A stretch of 14,460 nt of DNA, taken from contig JAYTXC010000266.1 in the NCBI GenBank assembly GCA_043743145.1, positions 1-14,460 of the forward strand, in the 5' to 3' direction. Both the position numbers and the translations under genes were made by a program. Position 1 is the first letter of the stretch. Each line of letters starts with the position of its first letter. The stretch is from JANYGA01 sp043743145. Its GTDB lineage: Bacteria; Vulcanimicrobiota; Vulcanimicrobiia; Vulcanimicrobiales; Vulcanimicrobiaceae. Below the pieces are notes generated by a model. It had not been told where the DNA came from and searched no databases. It saw nothing but the letters and a program-made list of their open reading frames with translations. Shown here piece after piece: positions 6,381 through 13,844 of this stretch.

Positions 6381-7154
6381 GTGGACGAACTTCCGGCGGG
6401 TGCCAGCGCGACCGTCGCGCGCATCGAGAAACTCCTCGACGAAGCGCGCGCGCTGCCCGGCCTCGCTTCGAGCGCCGATGAAAGCGCGTACAGCTTGCGC
6501 GAAACCGAGCGCAGCTATCTCCCCGACACGTTGAAAGCCTATTTCGCGATACCGCCGAGTCAGCGGAACGAAGCAACGATGGCACTCATCGAAAAGCAGT
6601 TGGCGCAACTCGAACGCGCGACGGCAGCACGCCTCGCTGCGTACGCAGAAACGCAAACGCTCGCGCTGCAAGCCAACGGCGCATTTTTCGATGCGCGATT
6701 TGGTCCGATCGAGTCGCTCGAACCCGCGCCTATTGTCGCGGATGCCGAGACGTTCGCACGCGGTGGATCGACGTCGCGTGCGTTGATCGAGCGTTTTTTC
6801 GCAACGCTCCGCCCGACGGTCGCGAGCGATCCCACGGCGCTCCTCGCGCGCGCGGCAGAGCGCTTTACGGCGCTCGTGCCCGCGCTCACGACGGTCAAGC
6901 GCGGCCTCTTCGGCGGTGCGCCGCAAGCCGTGTCGATCGACGTCCCCAGCGGCAACGCCGTTTTACGATACGCACTCATTTTATCGCGAACGGGGATCGC
7001 GACCTCCGTGACGCAACTCGTGCGTGGGATCGCCTTACGCACGGAAGCGTGCGACGTCGAAACGTGGTTCGCGGGTCTCGCCCACGATCTCGGTGCGTAT
7101 GTCGAGCGCGATCGCGCCGCACATGGGCGACTCGCCGCATTTTTCGGAGGGTAA
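6381..7154 (+). CDS. XpaC-like hypothetical protein
   Basis: The 257-residue soluble protein starts at GTG 6381, supported by GAAGG seven bases upstream (6369-6373). No ATG lies in frame nearby. The segment SLRETERSYLPDTLKAYFAI (about 38-57), followed by a helical stretch with IEKQLAQLERATAARLAAYA (70-89) and ALQANGAFFDARFG, resembles the helical region of XpaC-type (5-bromo-4-chloroindolyl phosphate hydrolysis) and related proteins, where a YLP-T motif is conserved. The match is from memory of the pattern and is weak. The C-terminal half (about 130-257) is also largely helical and unrecognised. No catalytic motif, signal peptide or membrane helix is seen. It ends one base before the next gene's ATG, whose ribosome site lies inside it, so the pair is almost certainly one transcript. 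Confidence 0.75.
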   Translation: MDELPAGASATVARIEKLLDEARALPGLASSADESAYSLRETERSYLPDTLKAYFAIPPSQRNEATMALIEKQLAQLERATAARLAAYAETQTLALQANGAFFDARFGPIESLEPAPIVADAETFARGGSTSRALIERFFATLRPTVASDPTALLARAAERFTALVPALTTVKRGLFGGAPQAVSIDVPSGNAVLRYALILSRTGIATSVTQLVRGIALRTEACDVETWFAGLAHDLGAYVERDRAAHGRLAAFFGG

Positions 7155-7155
7155 T

Positions 7156-8004
7156 ATGGGGTTTTTCGGTGGTAATCGCGGCGGCAATCAACGACCGGTC
7201 GCGACGACGGCGGGAGGCGTCCCCGTCGATGCGATCGCACGACTGCGGCGGATGCGCGGCGAAGGCGGCAGACCGCTCTTCACGAGCGACCTCTCGGTCT
7301 CCGAGTTCGTGTTGCTCAAAGAGTTGCAGATGCAGCCGCTCGGGCTCGTGCTCGGGAGTTCGATCTACCACGTAGGCTTGCAATATGCCAATTACTTCAA
7401 TAACGAAGAACTCGTCGTTCTCACGCAGGCGATGTATCAGGCGCGCGAACTCGCGATGACGCGAATGGAAGAAGAGGCGCAGACGCTCGGAGCCGACGGC
7501 ATCGTCGGCGTGCGCCTGCAAGTCGGCGGGTATGCGTGGGCTGAGAACGCGCTCGAATTTACGGCGATCGGCACGGCCGTCGCGGCGCCTGACGGAAGCG
7601 ACTATAAAACGGTCGCGGGCAAGCCGTTCACGAGCGATCTCAACGTGCAAGATTTCTACAAGCTCCACGAGGCGGGGTATATCCCGGCCGAACTCGTGAT
7701 GGGGACGTGCGTCTACCACATCGCGCATCAAGGCTTCATGCAATCGATGCGCACGATCGGTAACAACGTCGAGCTTCCGAATTACACGGAGGCGATCTAC
7801 GACGCACGCGAACTCGCGATGTCGCGGATGCAGGCCGAGGCTGAGGCTCATGGCGCCGAAGGCGTCGTCGGGATGCAGATCGTGGAGCGCAATCACATCT
7901 GGCAGCCGCACATCATCGAATTTCTCGCGATCGGGACCTCGATCAAAAAGCGGCATGAGGGAAAATCGATCGCGCCGCAATTCGTGGTTTCACTCGACGA
8001 TTAA
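7156..8004 (+). CDS. Tandem YbjQ-type (UPF0145, heavy-metal-binding) domain protein
   Basis: The protein has 282 residues from ATG 7156, with GGAGGG four bases upstream. After a glycine-rich N-terminus and a short basic segment, it contains two copies of a YbjQ/UPF0145-like domain (about 38-147 and 153-265). Each copy begins PLFTSDL or PFTSDLN, then SSIYHVG or TCVYHIA. Each ends with the family signature: ARELAMTRMEEEAQTLGADG then FTAIGTAV in copy 1, and ARELAMSRMQAEAEAHGAEG then FLAIGTSI in copy 2. YbjQ itself is about 107 residues and forms oligomers, so this is a fused internal duplication. The Pfam name 'putative heavy-metal-binding' rests on structure rather than a proven role. There is no signal peptide. 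The preceding XpaC-like gene ends one base upstream. The scoAB operon follows after 45 bases and may be read through. Confidence 0.85.
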   Translation: MGFFGGNRGGNQRPVATTAGGVPVDAIARLRRMRGEGGRPLFTSDLSVSEFVLLKELQMQPLGLVLGSSIYHVGLQYANYFNNEELVVLTQAMYQARELAMTRMEEEAQTLGADGIVGVRLQVGGYAWAENALEFTAIGTAVAAPDGSDYKTVAGKPFTSDLNVQDFYKLHEAGYIPAELVMGTCVYHIAHQGFMQSMRTIGNNVELPNYTEAIYDARELAMSRMQAEAEAHGAEGVVGMQIVERNHIWQPHIIEFLAIGTSIKKRHEGKSIAPQFVVSLDD

Positions 8005-8049
8005 CTCGGGCAAAGGTCGCGTCGTCGCCCGCCCGCAATTTTGGAGTTC

Positions 8050-8802
8050 ATGGATAAAACGGTGCGCGACGCGGCGAGTGCGGTCGCGGATATTTCGAAC
8101 GGCGCCTCGATCGCCGTCGGTGGATTCGGGCTCAACGGTATCCCGCACCATCTCATCGACGCGCTGCTCGCAACGGGCGCGAGCGATCTCGTGACGGTTT
8201 CGAATAATTGCGGCGTCGATGGTTGGGGCCTCGGGCGTTTGCTCGACCACAAGCGCATTCGTCGTACGACCGGCTCGTATGTGGGAGAGAACAAAGAGTT
8301 CGAACGGCAGTATCTTTCGGGCGAACTCGAAGTCGAACTCGTCCCGCAAGGCACGCTCGCCGAACGTTTGCGTGCGGGTGGATGTGGGATCGCAGCGTTC
8401 TTCACGCCTGCGGGTGTCGGAACGCAGATCGCCGATGGCGGCTTGCCGCTCCGCTACGCCGCCGACGGGAGCGTCGCACTCGCTTCACCACCGAAAGAAA
8501 CGCGTCGCTTCGGCGATACCGACTACGTGCTCGAAGAAGGCATCGTTTGCGATTACGCCTTCGTGCGTGCGAGCGTCGGCGATCGCCACGGCAACCTCGT
8601 CTTTCACAAGGCGACGCGAAACTTCAATCCGCTCTGCGCGATGGCGGGGCGCATCACGATCGCCGAAGTCGAGACGCTCGTCGAGCCGGGTGAGATCGAT
8701 CCCGAAGCCGTGCATCTCCCCGGCGTCTTCGTGCAACGCGTCGTCGCGGTCGGCGTCGAAGGCAAACGCATCGAACGAACGACCACGAGAAAGCGCGCGT
8801 AA
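8050..8802 (+). CDS. scoA: 3-oxoacid CoA-transferase subunit A (succinyl-CoA:acetoacetate type)
   Basis: This is the alpha subunit of a class I CoA-transferase, 250 residues, close to ScoA of Bacillus (about 238). With ScoB it swaps CoA between succinyl-CoA and a 3-oxoacid such as acetoacetate. The N-terminal ISNGASIAVGGFGLNGIPHH (about 15-34) is the glycine-rich CoA-binding motif. Further conserved blocks are SNNCGVDGWGLG, SYVGENKEFERQYLSGELEV, LVPQGTLAERLRAGG and FFTPAGVGT. ATG 8050 is preferred. TTG 8041 is in frame, but ATG starts at the usual place. GGAG (8043-8046) lies only three bases before the ATG, unusually tight. The gene is followed by scoB after four bases. Related pairs atoDA and pcaIJ cannot be excluded as to substrate, but the motifs favour SCOT. 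Confidence 0.92.
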   Translation: MDKTVRDAASAVADISNGASIAVGGFGLNGIPHHLIDALLATGASDLVTVSNNCGVDGWGLGRLLDHKRIRRTTGSYVGENKEFERQYLSGELEVELVPQGTLAERLRAGGCGIAAFFTPAGVGTQIADGGLPLRYAADGSVALASPPKETRRFGDTDYVLEEGIVCDYAFVRASVGDRHGNLVFHKATRNFNPLCAMAGRITIAEVETLVEPGEIDPEAVHLPGVFVQRVVAVGVEGKRIERTTTRKRA

Positions 8803-8806
8803 AATC

Positions 8807-9445
8807 ATGGCACTGAGCAGAAACGAACTCGCCCAGCGCGTCGCGCGCGAACTGCACGACGGGCAATACGTCAACCTCGGCATCGGTCTGCCGACGCTGG
8901 TTCCAAATTACATCGCGGACGGCATCACCGTCGTCTTGCAGAGCGAAAACGGCATCCTCGGTATGGGACCCTATCCCTACGAAGACGCCGTCGACCCCGA
9001 CCTCATCAACGCGGGGAAAGAGACGGTCACCGTGTTGCCCGGCGCCGCGTTCTTCGATAGCGCGCTTTCGTTTGGGATGATTCGCGGCGGTCACATCGAT
9101 GTCGCCGTACTCGGCGCGATGCAAGTCGCCGAGAATGGCGATCTCGCGAACTGGATGATTCCGGGCAAGATGGTCAAGGGCATGGGCGGCGCCATGGATC
9201 TCGTGCACGGCGCGAAGCGCGTGATCGTGATGATGGAACACGTGGCCAAGGACGGCACGCATAAAATCGTCAAGCGCTGTACCTTACCGCTCACCGGGAA
9301 AGGCGTGATCGATTCGATCGTCACCGATCTCGCCGTCATCGACATCACCCCGACCGGGCTCGTTTTACGCGAGTGCGCGCCGGGCGTCTCGGTCGATGAG
9401 GTTCGTGCCGCGACGGGCGCGGAACTCGCGCTCGCGCTCGCGTAA
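8807..9445 (+). CDS. scoB: 3-oxoacid CoA-transferase subunit B
   Basis: This is the beta, catalytic subunit, 212 residues (usual length about 215). The motif VVLQSENGILGMGPYPYEDA holds the catalytic glutamate, Glu47 in SENG, which forms the glutamyl-CoA thioester intermediate. Other family blocks are YVNLGIGLPTLVPNYI (21-36), INAGKETVTVLPGAAFFDS, MIRGGHIDVAVLGAMQV and NWMIPGKMVKGMGGAMDLV. The frame is open upstream into scoA, but ATG 8807, four bases after the scoA stop, is the correct start and gives the standard N-terminus. No strong ribosome site is seen, so translation is probably coupled to scoA. The two subunits are made in adjacent, similar amounts for a heteromeric enzyme of ketone-body or short-chain acid metabolism. 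The stop lies three bases from the stop of the convergent permease gene. Confidence 0.95.
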   Translation: MALSRNELAQRVARELHDGQYVNLGIGLPTLVPNYIADGITVVLQSENGILGMGPYPYEDAVDPDLINAGKETVTVLPGAAFFDSALSFGMIRGGHIDVAVLGAMQVAENGDLANWMIPGKMVKGMGGAMDLVHGAKRVIVMMEHVAKDGTHKIVKRCTLPLTGKGVIDSIVTDLAVIDITPTGLVLRECAPGVSVDEVRAATGAELALALA

Positions 9446-9448
9446 CCG

Positions 9449-11023
9449 CTACGTGGCGCGCGCGGCGTTTGCGAGCCCGGCACCATGTTCGGAGAAACGC
9501 ATCGACGCGAGCTCGATCGTTACCCAGCCTTCGAGGGCAAACACCATCATCGCGCTCGCGATAGCAAGCGGTATGCTCGCCGTAAGAACACCGATGGCAA
9601 CGCCTGCGAGGATCGCGGGTGTGATGAATGCGACCATGATGAACGTGCGCAGTAACATCATCGGGCCGCGCGCGTCGATCGGGTTGGGGAAGAGCGCGTA
9701 GAGCCCGATACCCAGCGACTGCAACCCCCAAAAGGCGACCGCGACGAGTGGCAAGGCGCCCAATGCGAGTGCGTAATCGTGCAAGAACACGCCGGCCGCG
9801 ATCGGCCCGAGCGAGATCGCGATCGCACCGCGCCACGACCGAGCGATCGTCCACGCGGCGATGCGCGACCGCAGGGGCGCGCGCGAAAGCCAGAAGAGCG
9901 GCTTGCCGAGGTCATCGGCGATGCGAACCGATGCCGCGAGCGGCGCACCGATAAAGATGATGATTGCGGTCGCCCCGACGAGTGTAAACACGGTCGTCGT
10001 GTCGTCGTAGACGCGTGCGATGAAGCCGGCCCCGACACCGCACAGCGCCCAAAACGCTGCGCCTCCAAGCCACAGCGCGATGACACCGCGGCCGCGTTTA
10101 AAACCGAGCCAATCTTTCCAGATCATCGTGAGCGCCCCATCGGGAACGCGCGTTGCCGAAACTTGCGGGCGATAGGAAAAACGAACGCTCGGCGTTGTGA
10201 CGCGTCTGCGGCGTAGCGACAGCGGCCCGTGTTGCGAGGCGGCGTAGAGTTCGGGCAACGCATCGTTCCCGAACACCCGGACCGTCAGCGCGAAGATCCC
10301 GAGGATGGCGATGAGTCCCGCGATCGCGACGAGTTTGCCGTCGAGAACGGCACGCGTGATGAGCCCCGGATCGAAACCGATCCGGCCTACGATCGGCTCG
10401 AAGCGCGCGCCTCCGAAAATCCCCAGCGCCGCATACGAAAAACCGACGAGCGAGAGCAGTCCGCAGCCGATCGCGAGCGCCGTGCGCGATCGGTCGCGCG
10501 CGAGCAAGAACATCGGAAGTTCGGCACTCATCTGCACCACGATCGCGAGCAGCGACGCAGCAAAGGCACGGATGGCTGCTTCGAGGCCGATGGATTTGGG
10601 CGCGAAGACCAAAAAAAGGTACGTGAGCGAACCAATGTAGCGCATCGCGCTTGCAGCGAGTTTACGAAATTGGAGCCAGATCGCAATCGTCATCGGTGAG
10701 ATGCCCACGTTCGCGAGCATCATCGCTTCATTGCTAAAGCGGAACGTCGTCGCCCGGCCGAAGGCGGCGGAGGCGAGGGTGATCCCGAGCAAACCGAGAT
10801 AGATTCCGCCGATCGTCGTGGCGTTGTGGGCGTCCATGTGAAAGGCGTCGGAGAGTCCGCGTCCGTCGTGACGAACGATCCCGCGACCCGCGAAGCGCGA
10901 GATCGCAAAATAGCCAATCGCGATCGCATACGGAAACCAAATTGCGAGGCGCAATGGCGATTTTACGATCGCCGCGAGCTGGTGCCGCGCGTAGCGATAT
11001 TCGAGAAAGAGTAACGCACGCAT
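9449..11023 (-). CDS. ABC-2-like transporter permease
   Basis: This 524-residue polytopic membrane protein has about ten predicted membrane segments in two groups (about 25-250 and 335-515). They are separated by a basic loop with RRRRVTTPSVRFSYRPQ and a short cytosolic stretch DGALTMIWKDWLGFKRG. The second group resumes with VIALWLGGAAFWALCGVGAG and continues through AISLGPIAAGVFLHDYALAL. The N-terminus MRALLFLEYRYARHQLAAI begins with an amphipathic helix, as in ABC-2 exporters. I see no close named family, and the assignment depends on the ATPase gene directly upstream. The ATPase stop and this start share a base (TGATG at 11021-11025), so the two are translationally coupled and very likely form one transporter. 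The substrate is unknown. The gene ends three bases from the convergent scoB stop, with no hairpin terminator visible. Confidence 0.85.
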   Translation of the reverse strand: MRALLFLEYRYARHQLAAIVKSPLRLAIWFPYAIAIGYFAISRFAGRGIVRHDGRGLSDAFHMDAHNATTIGGIYLGLLGITLASAAFGRATTFRFSNEAMMLANVGISPMTIAIWLQFRKLAASAMRYIGSLTYLFLVFAPKSIGLEAAIRAFAASLLAIVVQMSAELPMFLLARDRSRTALAIGCGLLSLVGFSYAALGIFGGARFEPIVGRIGFDPGLITRAVLDGKLVAIAGLIAILGIFALTVRVFGNDALPELYAASQHGPLSLRRRRVTTPSVRFSYRPQVSATRVPDGALTMIWKDWLGFKRGRGVIALWLGGAAFWALCGVGAGFIARVYDDTTTVFTLVGATAIIIFIGAPLAASVRIADDLGKPLFWLSRAPLRSRIAAWTIARSWRGAIAISLGPIAAGVFLHDYALALGALPLVAVAFWGLQSLGIGLYALFPNPIDARGPMMLLRTFIMVAFITPAILAGVAIGVLTASIPLAIASAMMVFALEGWVTIELASMRFSEHGAGLANAARAT

Positions 11024-11682
11024 CAGGCGGTCACGTCGAGAAAGATCTCTTCGAGCGATCGACCATCGGTCGCACTCGATCGTAGCGTCGCGACGTTACC
11101 CGCCGCAACGGCAACGCCCGCCTTCATGATGATGAGCCGATCGCACATCGCCTCGGCGGATTCGATGAGATGCGTGCTCATGAGAATCGACGTCCCATTC
11201 GCACGCAGCGAAGCGATGAGCTCGCGCAATTCACGTTGTCCGCGTGGGTCGAGACCGATCATCGGTTCGTCGAGCAAAAGAATGGGGGCATCGGCGAGCA
11301 CGGTTGCAGCGATGAGCGTCTTCTGGCGCATGCCCTTTGAGAGTGCTTGACCGAGCGCGTCGCGATGCTCGGTCATCGCGAAGCGTTCGAGGAGCGCGTT
11401 CGCACGCCGTTCCCAGCCGGCCTCGAGGCCCACGCTTCGCGCGACGAATGCCAGATGTTCCCACACGGTGAGCATCGGATAGACGTCGGGGGATTCGGGG
11501 ATGAGCGAGATCGTGCTCCCGCGATTCCCCCCAAGCGCCTTACCGTCGAAAAAAATCGTGCCGGCATCGGGTCGCAAGAGTCCGCACAGGCACAGAAACG
11601 TCGTCGTTTTGCCAGCACCATTGGGGCCGAGAAGCCCGAGCACTTCACCACGAGCGAGCGTAAAGCTCAAGCCGTCGAGCAC
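11023..11682 (-). CDS. ABC transporter ATP-binding protein
   Basis: All motifs of an ABC exporter ATPase are present (numbered from GTG 11682): Walker A GPNGAGKT (19-26), signature LSKGMRQK (114-121), Walker B ILLLDEP (134-140), D-loop GLDP and H-loop His161. The form resembles the CcmA/NatA-type ATPases that pair with ABC-2 permeases. The coordinates use the first conventional start, but this is probably not the true N-terminus. In the same frame upstream the DNA encodes VLEVRGLTKRFARNVVLDGL, the standard first strand of these proteins, and no ATG, GTG or TTG precedes it. ATT at 11745-11743 would give a 240-residue protein starting MSALAP. That start would overlap the lipoprotein stop at 11733-11735, suggesting coupled initiation. 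The stop overlaps the permease start. Confidence 0.93.
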   Translation of the reverse strand: MLDGLSFTLARGEVLGLLGPNGAGKTTTFLCLCGLLRPDAGTIFFDGKALGGNRGSTISLIPESPDVYPMLTVWEHLAFVARSVGLEAGWERRANALLERFAMTEHRDALGQALSKGMRQKTLIAATVLADAPILLLDEPMIGLDPRGQRELRELIASLRANGTSILMSTHLIESAEAMCDRLIIMKAGVAVAAGNVATLRSSATDGRSLEEIFLDVTA

Positions 11683-11732
11683 GACGTTGCGCGCAAAACG
11701 CTTCGTGAGCCCGCGGACTTCGAGAACCGGTG

Positions 11733-13844
11733 CTAGAGCGGAAATGCGATCGGCGTGCCGGGAACGCCGGCTGCGGGGTCGGCGCCGACGACGGCTTCGA
11801 CGACATAGTTTTTTGTAATCGTAAATGTGGCGATCGGCAACGCGATGTTCGCGTCGACGACCGTACCGTTGGTTGCGCGCGCGAGCAACGATGCACTTGG
11901 TGCGAGGTCGTAACTGGTCGTCACGCTCGAATCGACGTTGCGAGACGCCACATGGCCGCTGCCATCGCCGTTCGCCGTCCCGACGAGCGCGAAGTGTTTT
12001 GCCGTCTCACCCGCGTGGGAGCGATAATACCGCACGAGCGATGCATCGAAGCCATACACAGGAGTGGTTGTTCCCGCATTGGCAGCGACGTACCCGGTTC
12101 GTGTCGCATCGAGCGTCCATAACCGGCGCCCGGCAGCATCGGAAAGCGTGTCGCGCGTGATTGCGATGCCGCCCAGCGCATCGCGTGCATAGCCGAGCGT
12201 TTCGGTGTACAGCGGTGCGGCCACGTTTTGATGACTGCCCGCGTAGTGGCTTTCGGTTACCGTCGCGTTGAAGGCATGCGCGGTTACCGTCTGAGTCCAC
12301 GTTCCGCCGGCGCGCAGAAGCGTCCCGGTTTGCGCGGCGACGAGCGGTTCGGCAAGCGAAAGTGAAATCGGTGCGTCGTAGCGCGCGAAGGCGAACGTAT
12401 CCGGCGTCGTCGTGGGCGTCACGATCGCGCTCTCGCGTCCGGGCGCGCCGTTGCGATCGGCGGAAACCAAGACGAGTGCGAGCGGTGACCCCGTCCACGT
12501 GTAATGCCAGAAGCGGAACGGACCCGCCGACACGATGCCGCTCGGTATGGCGCCCGGTTTCGCGAGGATCGGTTGGAGCCCCGAATCAGCGTCGAAAATG
12601 TGCCCTTGAAATGGCAAACGCGTGGCATACCAGGCGTCGTGAATGGATGCGGCAATGGGCGGCGGCGTGACCTGCGCGGTATCGACGAACGCGGGTGCAG
12701 CCAGAGGAAGAGAAAACGCGGGCGTGGTCGCGCGATCGGTGAGCGAAGGGCTGAGAAAATCGGGCAGGCCGCTTGCGGCCGTGACGAGACCGAACGTGCT
12801 GCGGCCGGAGTCGCGCGCGAGTGGGACGACGTGCGTGTGCGGCGGGAGATTCGCATGGAAGCGGCCATCGCGGACGCTCGCGAACCAGAGGAACGGCCGG
12901 AAACGCGTTGGGAGCCCGGAGCGCTGATAGAAGGCCATCGTGCCGCGCGCTACGGGGATGCCCGCATTTGCAAGCGTGCCATCCACGGTCGCGAGCGACG
13001 AACGATCGACGTAGGCGATCGTAGCCCCCGACGTGAGCGGCGCCGCGCTTGCCGTCGAACTCGCGCTTGCGGTAATGCTCGCGAGCCCCGAGCCGATCGT
13101 GGGCGCCGTGTAGATCGCCCAAGCCGTGCCGGGGAACGGGTGGATCGATCCGGCCGAAACCGTCCACGTGACGGGCGTCGCGCCAAATGACGTGACGTGG
13201 CCATCGGTGTCGTGCGCGGTTGCTTCCAATGCGAGGGACGTGCCATCGATCGCGTTCTGCGTGCGCGGATGCACCGCGATCGATCCGAGCACGCCCGCAT
13301 CGGCATCGAGAAGATGCACGTAGGCGTTTTGCGGTAGGACCGTTCCGCTCGTCGATGGAGAGGTCGCACGTTTTGCCGCATCGAGTTCGGCGACGATCGG
13401 TGGTACGGCGTCGGCGGGATCGGCGATCAGGACGATCGGCGCGGCGTCGGGATTGTTTTCGAGTTCGGCTGCATTTGCGATGCCATACGCGCTTTCGCTC
13501 GGATCGAACCGGCCGCGCGCATCGGTGATCTGCGTCGAACCATCGGGATATTGGACGATGCCCAAGGCGAGGGGACGCGTCACGAAACCGGGTGGCGGCG
13601 GGACGTCTGCGGGTCCGACGAGCAGCGATTTGGCGACGCCATCTTCGATGACGACGTGGATCTCGCTCGGCAGGCCGTTCCCACCTACGTACGACGTCGG
13701 TTGCGACGAGCCGAGTGACGATGCGGAGTTCGAGGCGCCGGGCGCACCGCTACACGCGCTCACGAAAACGAGCGTGGCGACGATCGTGAAAAGGCGAGCA
13801 TGGCGGGTCGCGTAGAGCACGTGTTTCTTCTTTCGATCGATCAT
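11733..13844 (-). CDS. Large surface lipoprotein of unknown function
   Basis: The 703-residue exported protein has a basic N-terminus (MIDRKKKH), a hydrophobic core (LFTIVATLVFVSA) and a lipobox VSAC with Cys31 as the lipidation site. A Ser/Gly-rich linker follows (32-55). Residues about 195-282 look like an Ig-like beta domain (EATAHDTDGHVTS, VTWTVSAGSIHPFPG, ASITASASS). Residues about 285-345 (TVDGTLANAGIPVARGTMAF to GRFHANLPPHTHVVPLA) resemble a carboxypeptidase-regulatory-like beta-sandwich. The rest is Thr/Ala/Ser-rich beta-prone sequence without recognised enzyme motifs. Function is unknown. Binding of a ligand for the downstream ABC exporter, or a role on the cell surface, is inference. 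ATG 13844 overlaps the stop of the upstream regulator (ATGA, 13841-13844). It has no ribosome site of its own, so it depends on translation of that gene. Confidence 0.85.
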   Translation of the reverse strand: MIDRKKKHVLYATRHARLFTIVATLVFVSACSGAPGASNSASSLGSSQPTSYVGGNGLPSEIHVVIEDGVAKSLLVGPADVPPPPGFVTRPLALGIVQYPDGSTQITDARGRFDPSESAYGIANAAELENNPDAAPIVLIADPADAVPPIVAELDAAKRATSPSTSGTVLPQNAYVHLLDADAGVLGSIAVHPRTQNAIDGTSLALEATAHDTDGHVTSFGATPVTWTVSAGSIHPFPGTAWAIYTAPTIGSGLASITASASSTASAAPLTSGATIAYVDRSSLATVDGTLANAGIPVARGTMAFYQRSGLPTRFRPFLWFASVRDGRFHANLPPHTHVVPLARDSGRSTFGLVTAASGLPDFLSPSLTDRATTPAFSLPLAAPAFVDTAQVTPPPIAASIHDAWYATRLPFQGHIFDADSGLQPILAKPGAIPSGIVSAGPFRFWHYTWTGSPLALVLVSADRNGAPGRESAIVTPTTTPDTFAFARYDAPISLSLAEPLVAAQTGTLLRAGGTWTQTVTAHAFNATVTESHYAGSHQNVAAPLYTETLGYARDALGGIAITRDTLSDAAGRRLWTLDATRTGYVAANAGTTTPVYGFDASLVRYYRSHAGETAKHFALVGTANGDGSGHVASRNVDSSVTTSYDLAPSASLLARATNGTVVDANIALPIATFTITKNYVVEAVVGADPAAGVPGTPIAFPL

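Noticed and set aside
6976..7980. A 334-residue minus-strand open frame opposite the YbjQ-type gene
   Set aside because: The composition is dominated by Arg, Asp and His, as expected for an antisense shadow, and the opposite strand has clear tandem homology and ribosome sites.
8219..8806. N-terminal extension of scoB through scoA in the same frame
   Set aside because: The upstream translation is Ser/Arg-rich and overlaps intact scoA. The family N-terminus begins exactly at ATG 8807.
12504..13190. A 228-residue plus-strand frame opposite the lipoprotein gene
   Set aside because: Its Arg/Glu-rich sequence has no hydrophobic core or motif. The minus-strand lipoprotein frame is longer, has a lipobox and overlaps its operon neighbours.
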